Shown here: piece after piece, positions 24,698-32,948 of the stretch
How the letters are laid out: each line of letters starts with the position of its first letter
Numbering within the stretch: the stretch's first letter is position 1
Source: Agromyces terreus
GTDB lineage: Bacteria; Actinomycetota; Actinomycetes; Actinomycetales; Microbacteriaceae
NCBI RefSeq assembly: GCF_009749465.1
Contig: NZ_WBIS01000001.1
Location: forward strand, 992,001-1,056,000
DNA: 64,000 nucleotides
Reading direction: 5' to 3'
Position numbers and translations under genes: made by a program
Notes under the pieces: generated by a model
The model's database searches: none
Told to the model about the DNA's origin: nothing
What the model saw: only the letters and a program-made list of their open reading frames with translations

Positions 24698-25747
24698 CTA
24701 CTGGTTCGAGAACGCGGCGTCGAACGAGGCCGTCGGCTTCGGCCAGAGGAGCGAGCGGATGTATCCGACCGCCTCCTTCGCGCCGTGCAGCCGGTCCATG
24801 CCGGCGTCCTCCCACTCGACCGAGATGGGGCCCGTGTAGCCGATCGCGTCGAGCGCGCGGAACGAGTCCTCCCAGGGCACGTCGCCGTGCCCCGTCGAGA
24901 CGAAGTCCCAACCCCTGCGCGGGTCGCCCCACGGCAGGTGCGACCCCATCACCCCGGCCCGGCCGTTCCGCGGACGCATCCGCGTGTCCTTGCAGTCCAC
25001 GTGGTAGATGCGGTCCTGGAAGTCGACGATGAACCCGACCGGGTCGATGTTCTGCCACATCATGTGCGACGGGTCCCAGTTGAAGCCGAACGCCTCTCGG
25101 TGCCCGATCGCCTCGAGCGCGCGCACCGAACTCCAGTAGTCGTAGGCGATCTCGCCGGGGTGCACCTCGTGCGCGAACCGCACGCCCTCGCCGTCGAACA
25201 CGTCGAGGATCGGATTCCACCGGGTCGCGAAGTCCTCGAAACCGCCCTCGATGACGGATGCCGGCACCGGCGGGAACATCGCCACGTACGGCCAGATCGA
25301 CGAACCCGTGAAGCCCACGACCGTGTCGACCCCGAGCTTTCGCGCCACCCGCGCCGACCGGCGCATGTCCTCGGCCGCCCGCTGCCGGACGCCCTCGGCG
25401 TCGCCGTCGCCCCACACGTACGAGCGCACGATCGCCTCGTGCCGGAAATCGATCGGCGCATCGCACACCGCCTGACCCGCGAGGTGGTTCGAGATCGCGT
25501 ACACCTCGAGCCCGTGCCGCTTCAGGATCTCGCGCCGTTCCTCGAGGTACCCGGGTTCCTCGTCGGCGAGCTTCAGGTCGAGGTGGTCGCCCGAGCACGC
25601 GATCTCCAGCCCGTCGTACCCCCACGAAGCGGCCAGCCGAGCCACCTCCTCGAACGGGAGATCGGCCCACTGCCCCGTGAAGAGCGTGACCGGATGCGTC
25701 GACGTGCGCGGCGCGATATCCGGGGCATCCGTCGATTCGGGGCTCAT
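24698..25747 (-). CDS. Sugar phosphate isomerase/epimerase-like TIM barrel (possible keto-sugar isomerase or hydratase)
   Basis: A 349-residue AP-endonuclease-2-type barrel. Likely metal ligands are Glu in FAHEVHPGEIAYDY, Asp and His in FNWDPSHMMWQNID, and Glu in GPISVEWEDAGMD. Relatives isomerise or epimerise free sugars, inositols and keto-sugars. The ATG overlaps the Gfo/Idh gene stop by 4 bp, and it ends a five-gene run that begins with the GMC oxidase. Acting on the 3-keto or enone sugar released by C-deglycosylation is an inference from position. Confidence 0.82.
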   Translation of the reverse strand: MSPESTDAPDIAPRTSTHPVTLFTGQWADLPFEEVARLAASWGYDGLEIACSGDHLDLKLADEEPGYLEERREILKRHGLEVYAISNHLAGQAVCDAPIDFRHEAIVRSYVWGDGDAEGVRQRAAEDMRRSARVARKLGVDTVVGFTGSSIWPYVAMFPPVPASVIEGGFEDFATRWNPILDVFDGEGVRFAHEVHPGEIAYDYWSSVRALEAIGHREAFGFNWDPSHMMWQNIDPVGFIVDFQDRIYHVDCKDTRMRPRNGRAGVMGSHLPWGDPRRGWDFVSTGHGDVPWEDSFRALDAIGYTGPISVEWEDAGMDRLHGAKEAVGYIRSLLWPKPTASFDAAFSNQ

Positions 25748-26862
25748 GCATTCACCCCCACGCCATCAATGCCGACCCAGGCCGCTGACGCCGCGGAATC
25801 GAGCACCGCGTCGGTCACGCGCACCATGCGAGCGCCGTCGGCGAACGCCGGCATCCGCTCGCGGAGATCACCTCCGATGGCGGCGTGAACGTCGCGCACG
25901 AACGCGTTGAACGCGTCCTGATACCCCATCGGATGGCCGCCGGGCACGAGCGAAAGCTCCTGGGCCGCCCCCGACGCCCCTGCGAACCCGCGACGGGCCA
26001 ACGTCACCGAGCCTCGACGCCCGATGCGGAGCGCCTCTGGTTCTTGCTGCACGAACGACATCGCCGTCGCGGTGCCCATCACCTCGATGCGCAGATCGTT
26101 ATCGTGCCCCGCCGCGGTCTGCGAGACCAGCAGCGTGCCGATCGCGCCGCGGTCGAACCGGACCGCGACCGCCGCGACATCCTCGGTCGTCACCGCCGCT
26201 CCCCCACGCACCGGGTGCACGATCGAGGTCGTCGCGTGCAGCGAGGCGATGCGCTCCCCCGTGACGAATTCGAGCAGATCGACGAGGTGCGAACCGATGT
26301 CGGCGAATGCCCGCGAGCCGCCGCCCGCCGCACCGACACGCCAGTCGTCATCGCCCTCCTCGAGCAGCCAGTCCTGCAGGTACGCGCCCTGCACGGTGAT
26401 GAGACGCCCCAGTTCGCCGCCGGCGACGCGCGCACGCAACTCCTGCACCATCGGGTGATAGCGGTACACGAACGGCACGGCAGCCACGAGACCGGAACGC
26501 GCGGCCAGTTCGACCAGCTCCGCGGCATCCGTCGTCGACGTGGCCAACGGCTTCTCGCAGACGACATGCTTGCCGGCCCGCAGGACGCGCGTGGCCAGGT
26601 CGACATGCGTCGAGTTCGGAGTGCACACGTGCACGACATCGATGCCGGGATCCGCGAGCAGTTCGTCGACGCTGTCCGCGGCGTGCGCGATGCCGAGCTC
26701 GGCTGCAGCCCGTCGAGCCCGATCAGGATTCGACGAGGCGATCGCGACGATCTCGGAACCCGCGGCGCGAGCGGCCCGGCTGTGCACGGTCGCCATGAAC
26801 CCGCCGCCGACGATGCCAGTGCGCACGCACCCACCGCTCGCCGCAGCGAGCTCACTCGCCAC
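25744..26862 (-). CDS. Gfo/Idh/MocA family oxidoreductase
   Basis: A 372-residue NAD(P)-dependent sugar oxidoreductase. The Rossmann motif is GIVGGGFMATVHSRAA, the active-site Lys lies in CEKPLATS, and the C-terminal alpha/beta domain has GSRAFADIGSHLVDLLEFV with the catalytic Asp and His. It would reduce or oxidise a keto-sugar at C3 or C2. GTG at 26862 has GAGG 8 nt upstream and overlaps the previous gene by 11 bp; GTG at 26826 is an alternative start closer to the Rossmann motif. Its place between two epimerase-like genes suits reduction of 3-keto-glucose to glucose (inference). Confidence 0.87.
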   Translation of the reverse strand: MASELAAASGGCVRTGIVGGGFMATVHSRAARAAGSEIVAIASSNPDRARRAAAELGIAHAADSVDELLADPGIDVVHVCTPNSTHVDLATRVLRAGKHVVCEKPLATSTTDAAELVELAARSGLVAAVPFVYRYHPMVQELRARVAGGELGRLITVQGAYLQDWLLEEGDDDWRVGAAGGGSRAFADIGSHLVDLLEFVTGERIASLHATTSIVHPVRGGAAVTTEDVAAVAVRFDRGAIGTLLVSQTAAGHDNDLRIEVMGTATAMSFVQQEPEALRIGRRGSVTLARRGFAGASGAAQELSLVPGGHPMGYQDAFNAFVRDVHAAIGGDLRERMPAFADGARMVRVTDAVLDSAASAAWVGIDGVGVNA

Positions 26863-27742
26863 GGAGTTCGCCCTCGATCCGGTGGAGCAGCGCGTGCTGG
26901 CGACGAACCTGCTCGATGCTCCGATACGGCAGCCGATCGCCTTCGAATTCGCTCGAGAGATATCCACTCCACTCCTGCTCGACCAGGGTCGCCATGATCT
27001 CGCGCCACGGGATCTGGGCGTCTTCGAGGTCGTCGCCGATCTCGAAGAACTTCGTCTGGATGAAGGCGGTATACGGCAGCACCGCGACGAGGTCGGACAT
27101 CGGCACGGCGAGCGGCTTGCGCCATCCGTCCTCCTGCGCCTCCTCGCTGAGACCGTCGTGCTTGGCGGTCGTGATGGCTCGCTGGAAGATGCCCGTGTCG
27201 ATCATCAGCCGGAAGTGGTCGCTGCCGGTCCTGCGGATGAACTCCAGATACTCGTCGACCACAGGGTGCTTGATCGGCGTCGGGGCGTGGATCTCGGGAC
27301 AGATGACGATGTCGAGCTCGCTCGCGAGCTCGAGGTTGCGCTCGATCACCTCCTCCCAGATGGGGTGCGGCACGAGGTCCATCGAGACCACGCCGATCTT
27401 GGGGCGCAGGGTCGTGAAGCCGAGCGTGTACGCGAGCCGGAGATCGCGCGCGAGCATCGTGGCGCCCTCAGCCGCCGTCAGATCGCGATCGCGCCACATG
27501 CGCGAGTCGATCCACGAACCGTAGTTGGTCGGTTCGAGCCGGTAGCGGTCGAGCAGACGCCGCCACTCGTCGATCCATGCCGGCGTCGGCTCGGGATATC
27601 CGGGGATATTCCCCTCGCCGAGGATCTCGATGCCGGTGGCGCCCAGATCGGAGATCTCGGCCATGGCGTCTTCGAGGGTGAGGACCGTGTTCATGTCTCC
27701 GGTGTAGCTGTACAGGGAGACGCCGTATTTCAGCTTGCTCAT
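26852..27742 (-). CDS. C-glycoside deglycosidase alpha subunit-like TIM barrel
   Basis: A 296-residue sugar phosphate isomerase/epimerase-fold protein. Candidate metal ligands are Glu and His in VICPEIHAPTPIKHP, Asp in FRLMIDTGIFQR and the Glu in YLSSEFEGDR. It is encoded directly after, and 4 bp overlapping, a C-glycoside deglycosidase beta-subunit gene, the pairing known for CarB/CarC of Microbacterium and DgpB/DgpC-type complexes, which cleave the C-C bond of a 3-oxo C-glucoside. On fold alone it could be an ordinary isomerase; the neighbour makes the deglycosidase alpha subunit much more likely. Confidence 0.78.
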   Translation of the reverse strand: MSKLKYGVSLYSYTGDMNTVLTLEDAMAEISDLGATGIEILGEGNIPGYPEPTPAWIDEWRRLLDRYRLEPTNYGSWIDSRMWRDRDLTAAEGATMLARDLRLAYTLGFTTLRPKIGVVSMDLVPHPIWEEVIERNLELASELDIVICPEIHAPTPIKHPVVDEYLEFIRRTGSDHFRLMIDTGIFQRAITTAKHDGLSEEAQEDGWRKPLAVPMSDLVAVLPYTAFIQTKFFEIGDDLEDAQIPWREIMATLVEQEWSGYLSSEFEGDRLPYRSIEQVRRQHALLHRIEGELRGE

Positions 27743-28143
27743 GCGAGGATCGTGACCTTCCGCTCGGAGTGGAACACCGACGGCTGGAATTCCGCCGGAA
27801 TGTAGGGGGCGTGGATCGCGATGTCCACCGCGAGATCGTGCACGCCGGCGGGGAGCCCACCGGGATGGGGCACCGTGATCGTCGCGAGCTCGTCGAGCTG
27901 CCAGCGGACCTCGGTCACCGAGGAACGCAGCTCTTGGATCGAGTAGTCGCGGCCTTGCAACGACCAGCGCGGGACCTCGCGGGTCCACGAGAGGTCGCCG
28001 ACGGCGACATCGACGCCGTCGATGAGGCTGCCCCATACACCGCGGTAGTTGGGCATGCGCAGCAGGAATTGAAACCCGATCACCTCCCCGTCGACGGTGA
28101 CGTTGTGCACGCCGTGGTTCTGGATGAGTTCACGCTCGAGCAT
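27739..28143 (-). CDS. C-glycoside deglycosidase beta subunit (DUF6379 family)
   Basis: A 134-residue protein matching the small beta subunit of bacterial C-glycoside deglycosidases. Landmarks are the opening IQNHGVHNVTVDGEVIGFQFLLRMPNYRG and the C-terminal HDLAVDIAIHAPYIP. The subunit forms a beta-sandwich that packs on the TIM-barrel partner and completes its active site in the characterised complexes. It overlaps the GMC oxidase gene by 14 bp and the barrel gene by 4 bp, so the three are made together. This small, specific family is the strongest single marker for C-glycoside use in this region. Confidence 0.82.
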   Translation of the reverse strand: MLERELIQNHGVHNVTVDGEVIGFQFLLRMPNYRGVWGSLIDGVDVAVGDLSWTREVPRWSLQGRDYSIQELRSSVTEVRWQLDELATITVPHPGGLPAGVHDLAVDIAIHAPYIPAEFQPSVFHSERKVTILA

Positions 28144-29728
28144 CGGTGTTCCTCGCTTGGTTGGGGGTGGGTTCGATCGCGCGCAGTGCCAGAGCGGCTG
28201 CGAGATCGCGTGCTCCGCCGATCGCCAGCGCGACTCCGGTCAGGGTGGGATTGCAGGCCGTCGCGGTCGGGATGACACCGTTGCCGGCGACGTAGAGTCC
28301 GGGCACGCCCCAGACCTCGGAGTTCGGACCGCACACCGAGGTGCCATCGTCGACCTGGCCCATGCGGACCGAGCCCTGATAGTGAAGCGACGCGCCTGCC
28401 GGAAACTCGAACGGTGCATCGCCGAGCGGCTCGCCGACGGCGTTCGCCGCGGCGACGATCGCCTGCTTGGCGCGGTTGATCGTCGCGTGATCACGTTCGG
28501 TCAGTGTGTAGTGGATCCGCATGGCAGGCATGCCGTAGTCGTCGATCGCGGTGTCGGAGAAGGCCACCCGGTCGGATGCCTGGATGTCCTTGGCGCAGAA
28601 CCATCCCAGCCCCACGATGGAACCGGGCACGGCGTCGCCCTCCATCGGCACCGGCGAGGCGTCGAGCTGCATGACCTGTCCGTGGAATGACTCGGCGTCG
28701 GTGAAGGGGACCCAACTGACACCGCTCTGCGCTGTGATGGACGTGTCGTGCACGGATGCGTCGGGCGCGCTCGGTGCGTCATGCAGCCGGGCCGCGTAGA
28801 CGATCTGCGGCTGGTCGTTCAGGTAGCGTCCGAGCGCGTTCGGACGGATGCCCGAGGCGTGCAGCACCTGCGGGGTGCGCAGACTGTCGGCGGCGACGAC
28901 GACGAAGCGGGCCCGCACCTCGAACACCTCGCCGGTGCGCAGGTCGCGCACCTCGACGCCAGCTGCGCCGCGGTCGTCTGTCAGCACTCGGGTCACGAGC
29001 GACTCGTCGTGGAGCGCGAAGTTCGGGTTCGCCCGGCTCTCGTCGCCGAAGACGACGTCGGAGCCAGACCAGTGCAGCGAGCCGTGCTCGTCGCGGCGGA
29101 CCGCGAGCGGCATCGGCTGCACGCGCCGATCGGCGGCGCGGCCGGCGTCGAGCGCGCGACCGAGATTCACGCGCACGCGGTCGGCGAGCGGCGCATCGGC
29201 GAGCAGCGTGGAACTCACAGCGAGCAGTCGCTCCGCGTCGTCGAGCAGGTCGTCGAGGTCGCCGAGGAACGCGATGCGCTCGCTCTCACCCGGGCGCGGG
29301 CAGGCGCCCGTCCAGTGCGCCGCCATGCCGCCGACGTTGCTCGACATCGCGCCGGCCGGAAGCCCGTCCTGGCCCGGTTGCCGCCAGCCGTCCTTCAGGA
29401 GGAACGTTCCCGGGCGGGTGAGCCGTTCGGCGTCGTTCGCGTAGCCGTCCATGGTGTCGGCCGGTGTGGAGGCGTCAAGCGGTCGCGGTCCTTCCGAGCG
29501 TCGCTGAGCCTCGGCGCGCACGGCCGGATCGACGATGTTCTTCACGTGATTGCCGGGCGGATCGCTCACGGTGGGCCCGACCTCGAACAGCGCGATCGTC
29601 GTCTCAGGCGCACGCTCCGAGAGAACACGGGCGTACGCGGCCCCGGCGGGACCGCTCCCGACGATCACGACGTCGACCGCCGAAGGGTACCGCCGGCCGG
29701 TGGCGCCGGTGGGATCAGGTGCGGACAT
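28130..29728 (-). CDS. GMC/pyranose-oxidase family sugar 3-oxidase (CarA-like)
   Basis: A 532-residue FAD oxidoreductase. The FAD-binding motif is VVIVGSGPAGAAYARVL; the flavin-contact region SSNVGGMAAHWTGACPRP and the C-terminal GMC segment GNGVIPTATACNPTLTGVALA, with its conserved Asn, follow, plus His in ASLHYQGSVRMG. In Microbacterium the homologous CarA oxidises the C3 hydroxyl of the sugar of aromatic C-glucosides, activating them for C-C cleavage. ATG at 29728 has GGAGG 5 nt upstream; the in-frame ATG at 29749 is less likely. It is the first gene of the operon, followed by the beta and alpha deglycosidase subunits. Confidence 0.85.
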   Translation of the reverse strand: MSAPDPTGATGRRYPSAVDVVIVGSGPAGAAYARVLSERAPETTIALFEVGPTVSDPPGNHVKNIVDPAVRAEAQRRSEGPRPLDASTPADTMDGYANDAERLTRPGTFLLKDGWRQPGQDGLPAGAMSSNVGGMAAHWTGACPRPGESERIAFLGDLDDLLDDAERLLAVSSTLLADAPLADRVRVNLGRALDAGRAADRRVQPMPLAVRRDEHGSLHWSGSDVVFGDESRANPNFALHDESLVTRVLTDDRGAAGVEVRDLRTGEVFEVRARFVVVAADSLRTPQVLHASGIRPNALGRYLNDQPQIVYAARLHDAPSAPDASVHDTSITAQSGVSWVPFTDAESFHGQVMQLDASPVPMEGDAVPGSIVGLGWFCAKDIQASDRVAFSDTAIDDYGMPAMRIHYTLTERDHATINRAKQAIVAAANAVGEPLGDAPFEFPAGASLHYQGSVRMGQVDDGTSVCGPNSEVWGVPGLYVAGNGVIPTATACNPTLTGVALAIGGARDLAAALALRAIEPTPNQARNTDARA

Positions 29729-29750
29729 CGAACCTCCAAGTGAATCCACA

Positions 29751-29801
29751 TCGATCGGGAGAGACCGATCGAGGAGACCTTACGTGCGAAGCGCACATAA
29801 G
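29751..29801 (-). promoter_or_regulatory. Two adjacent inverted repeats upstream of the C-glycoside operon
   Basis: TCGATCGG/CCGATCGA (29751-29758 and 29765-29772) is a perfect 8-bp repeat with spacer GAGAGA. CTTACGTGCG/CGCACATAAG (29779-29788 and 29792-29801) is a 10-bp repeat with one mismatch around AAG. Both lie within 75 bp of the GMC oxidase start in a divergent control region and are candidate repressor sites, perhaps for the ROK protein at 31502. Confidence 0.45.
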
Positions 29802-29915
29802 TGCAAGTCCAGCCAACACTCCACCAGCCCGGATCACGGTCCGGACAACCATTGACTCAAATCGACTTGGGAGAGCAGAACTATCCTGCGCTCGACCCAT
29901 TTGTTCCGAGCCGAC

Positions 29916-29944
29916 TTGACTTTAGTGCGTTCGGCACTCAACAT
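29916..29944 (+). promoter_or_regulatory. Candidate promoter of the GPH transporter with an embedded inverted repeat
   Basis: TTGACT (29916-29921) and CAACAT (29939-29944) are spaced 17 bp, a reasonable -35/-10 pair 40 bp before the transporter start. The spacer holds AGTGC-GTTCG-GCACT (29924-29938), an inverted repeat well placed for repression. The -10 match is weak. Confidence 0.4.
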
Positions 29945-29985
29945 GGCGGGACCACCATGTTCCCAACCTGGAGACGCCCTCAACG

Positions 29986-31452
29986 ATGAGCAACCAGCAA
30001 CCAACCCTCGCCAAGACGGCGGCCATCCGTTCTGTGACGCCGCTGAGCGGCCGACCGCTCGGCTCACCCGACGACCCACGAGCCGTGCGCCCGCGTGAGA
30101 AGGCGGCGTTCACCCTCGGCGACATCGCCTCGAATCTCACCTGGACCACGATTTCGAGCTACCTGCTGTTCTTCTACACCGACGTCGCACTCATCAGCGC
30201 GGCGATCGCCGGCACCGTCATGCTCGTCGCGCGACTGCTAGACGCGGTGTTCGATCCGATCGTCGGCGTGCTCCTCGATCGCACCAACACGCGATGGGGC
30301 CGAGCGCGCCCGTATCTGCTCTTCGGCGCCCCGGTGTTGGCGGCGCTGACCATGCTCACGTTCCTGACGCCGGGCGGCGGCGACGACACCTGGACGATCG
30401 TCTACGCGGCCGTCACCTTCCTGCTCGTCGGTCTGGCCTATTCGGCGGTCAATGTGCCCTACGGTGCGCTCATGGCCATGACGACGCGCGACTCGGGTAT
30501 GCGCATGAAGCTCGCGGGATGGCGGGGTTTCGGTATCGGGATCGGGATCATCATCGTCTCGACGGCGTTCCAGCCGCTCGTCGCGGCCATCGGTGGAGCA
30601 CCCGATTCGAAGTTCGGCTTCGGCGTCACCGCGGCGCTGTTCGCCTTCGTCGGCCTCGTGCTGTTCTTGCTCGTCTTCCTCTGGGTGAAGGAACGTGTTC
30701 CGCTGACGCCGGCCCGGCTCGAGCGGGGGAGCCTCGGAGCCTCCGTGCGTGCGCTGTTCCGGAACGGTCCGTGGCTGGCGGTCGTCTCGTTCTCCACCCT
30801 CGCGTTCGCCCGACTCGGCGTGATCACAGGCGGCACGATCTACTACGCGATCTACGTACTGCACAATCCGGCCGCGATCTCGATCGTCCTCCTCGCGTTC
30901 TCGCTCTCGGCCGTGCTCGGCTCGCTCGTGACCGCTCCGATCCTGCGCGTGCTCGGCCAGCGACGCGGCATCCTGCTCGGCCTCGTCGCCTCAGTGCCGC
31001 TGACCCTCGCGCTGATCTTCCTCCAGGACAACCTCATCGCGTTCACGATCGTGTTCTTCGTCGCCAACGTCGTCGGCGGCTTCGGTTTCGTCGCGGCACC
31101 GGCGCTCACGGCAGACACGGTCGAATGGCACGAGTTCCGCAGCACCCGACGCGACGAGGGACTGCTCTTCTCGGGATACAGCATGAGCACCAAGGTCGGC
31201 GCCGCCCTCGGATCCGCTTTCCTGGCGTGGGGCCTCGCGGCCATCGCGTACGACCCTGCGAACGTCACCGATACGACGAGCAACGGCATCATGTGGCTCT
31301 ACATCCTGCTTCCGGTCGGAATCACCCTGCTTCAGATCATCGCGATCAGCACCTACCGCCTCGAGAAGCGCCTGCCCGAAGTGCAGGCCGAGATGAACCG
31401 ACGACGTGCAGCCGCGGAGGGCACGGAGTCGGAACCTGGCAGCACCGACTGA
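29986..31452 (+). CDS. GPH-type glycoside/sugar:cation symporter (MFS)
   Basis: A 488-residue membrane transporter of the glycoside-pentoside-hexuronide group, with 12 hydrophobic segments. Family features are the N-terminal LGDIASNLTWTTISSYLLFFYTDV, the conserved DPIVGVLLDRTNTRWGRARPYLLF between helices 2 and 4, and TADTVEWHEFRSTRRDEGLLFS in the second half. These carriers import glycosides or oligosaccharides with H+ or Na+. It is divergent from the C-glycoside operon over a 257-bp control region, so it is probably the importer of the intact C-glycoside. The long charged N-terminus (about 35 residues) precedes the first helix. Confidence 0.87.
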   Translation: MSNQQPTLAKTAAIRSVTPLSGRPLGSPDDPRAVRPREKAAFTLGDIASNLTWTTISSYLLFFYTDVALISAAIAGTVMLVARLLDAVFDPIVGVLLDRTNTRWGRARPYLLFGAPVLAALTMLTFLTPGGGDDTWTIVYAAVTFLLVGLAYSAVNVPYGALMAMTTRDSGMRMKLAGWRGFGIGIGIIIVSTAFQPLVAAIGGAPDSKFGFGVTAALFAFVGLVLFLLVFLWVKERVPLTPARLERGSLGASVRALFRNGPWLAVVSFSTLAFARLGVITGGTIYYAIYVLHNPAAISIVLLAFSLSAVLGSLVTAPILRVLGQRRGILLGLVASVPLTLALIFLQDNLIAFTIVFFVANVVGGFGFVAAPALTADTVEWHEFRSTRRDEGLLFSGYSMSTKVGAALGSAFLAWGLAAIAYDPANVTDTTSNGIMWLYILLPVGITLLQIIAISTYRLEKRLPEVQAEMNRRRAAAEGTESEPGSTD

Positions 31453-31501
31453 TCGTGAGATCATGGCCGTCCACCGTGACCCGACCTCGGAGAAGAACCC
31501 G

Positions 31502-32860
31502 ATGAACTCGACTGCGACACCTCGAGCCGCCGCGGTTCCTGTTCCGGCGGCGGCGTCGGTGGACGGCCGCTCCACGTCATCGTCCGACGGCGACGCCTTT
31601 GTCGCGACCGCGCTCGACGGCGCGGCGCTGGCGGCCATGGTCGAGCTCGTGCGGAGCGGCGCCTCGTCGACCAGACCCGAACTCGTGTCGCGCAGCGGGC
31701 TCGGTCGCAAGATCGTGACCCAGCGCGTCGATCAGGCCATCGAACTCGGCCTGATCGTCGAGGGTGAACTGGCCCCGTCAGCGGGCGGGCGACAGGCCCG
31801 CACCCTCCGCTTCCGGGCGGAAGCCGGCCGCGTACTCGTCGCCCAGATCGGTGCGAGCGAGTTCTCGGCCGGTCTCGCCGACCTCGACGGCAACCTGACC
31901 GAGGTTTCGCATGAGGACTGGGACATCGCCGCCGGGCCGGAGTCGACCATGGCGCGAATCCACGACCATTTCGAAACGCTGTCGCGTCGCGCCCGACTCG
32001 ACCGCCCGTGGGCGATCGGCATCGGCCTTCCAGGTCCCGTCGACTTCTCGACCGCCAGACTGGTCGCTCCGCCGATCATGCCCGGCTGGGACGGCTTCAG
32101 CGCCCGAGGCTGGCTGCGCGAGCACTACGACGCACCGGTCTGGGTCGACAACGACGTGAATCTGATGGCCATCGGGGAATGGACCAAGAGCCCGCTCCGC
32201 GACGAGCGCGACCTGCTGTTCGTCAAGATCGGCACAGGCGTCGGCGCCGGCATGATCGTGCGCGGCAGACTGGTGCGCGGGCAAAGCGGTGCAGCGGGCG
32301 ACATCGGCCACACCCACGTCACCGACGACCCGACCAAGGTCTGCCGATGCGGCAAGGTCGGGTGCCTCGAAGCGGTCGCGAGCGGATGGTCGATGCTGCT
32401 CGAAGCGACGGCGCGCGCCGCAGAGAGCCCGCTGCTCTCGGCAGCCATGCAGCAACGCGGATCATTGGCTTTGGGCGATCTCGGCGAGGCAGCACGAGTG
32501 GGAGATCCGCTCGCGACCGAGCTCATCGGTACGAACGCGCATGCGGTCGCCGAGGTTGCAGCCAACCTCGTGAACTTCATGAACCCCGGAGTCCTCGTGA
32601 TCGGCGGAGGCGTGCTCCGGGCCGGCGTACAGGTCGTCGACGAGATCGAGTCCGTCGTCCGTGCCCGCGCGACCGATCTGGTCGCACGCGATCTCGCCGT
32701 GCGCGCGGCGACACTCGACCATCTCGAAGGTCTGCAGGGCGCGGCGCTCCTCGCGGTCGAGAACCTCTTCTCCCCCTCGACGCTGCCCCGGTGGATCGCT
32801 CAGGGCACCCCGGTGGGCCACGCGGTGATGCTCCAGAGGTACGGCCGGGCCTTCGCCTGA
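31502..32860 (+). CDS. ROK family transcriptional regulator
   Basis: A 452-residue ROK repressor. After a 40-residue disordered start, a winged helix is seen (SSTRPELVSRSGLGRKIVTQRVDQAIELGLI), then the sugar-kinase-like fold with GIGLPGPVDF, VDNDVNLMAIGEW and the zinc site His in AAGDIGHTHV with CRCGKVGCLEA. The zinc motif is complete, so ligand binding is likely intact. It follows the GPH symporter by 49 bp on the same strand; GGAGAAG lies upstream of ATG at 31502. It is the obvious candidate for controlling the C-glycoside genes. Confidence 0.87.
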   Translation: MNSTATPRAAAVPVPAAASVDGRSTSSSDGDAFVATALDGAALAAMVELVRSGASSTRPELVSRSGLGRKIVTQRVDQAIELGLIVEGELAPSAGGRQARTLRFRAEAGRVLVAQIGASEFSAGLADLDGNLTEVSHEDWDIAAGPESTMARIHDHFETLSRRARLDRPWAIGIGLPGPVDFSTARLVAPPIMPGWDGFSARGWLREHYDAPVWVDNDVNLMAIGEWTKSPLRDERDLLFVKIGTGVGAGMIVRGRLVRGQSGAAGDIGHTHVTDDPTKVCRCGKVGCLEAVASGWSMLLEATARAAESPLLSAAMQQRGSLALGDLGEAARVGDPLATELIGTNAHAVAEVAANLVNFMNPGVLVIGGGVLRAGVQVVDEIESVVRARATDLVARDLAVRAATLDHLEGLQGAALLAVENLFSPSTLPRWIAQGTPVGHAVMLQRYGRAFA

Positions 32861-32948
32861 ACGACGGCCACACGCGGCATCCGACATCAGCGCGTGCGAT
32901 ACTGCTGAGCACTGGCATCCGCCCAGTCGATGTGCACGAGGAGGTGCC

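Noticed and set aside
24688-24698. Palindrome GCCCG-A-CGGGC at the end of the epimerase-like gene
   Set aside because: A 1-nt centre cannot form a hairpin loop and the sequence overlaps the stop codon; not a convincing terminator or operator.
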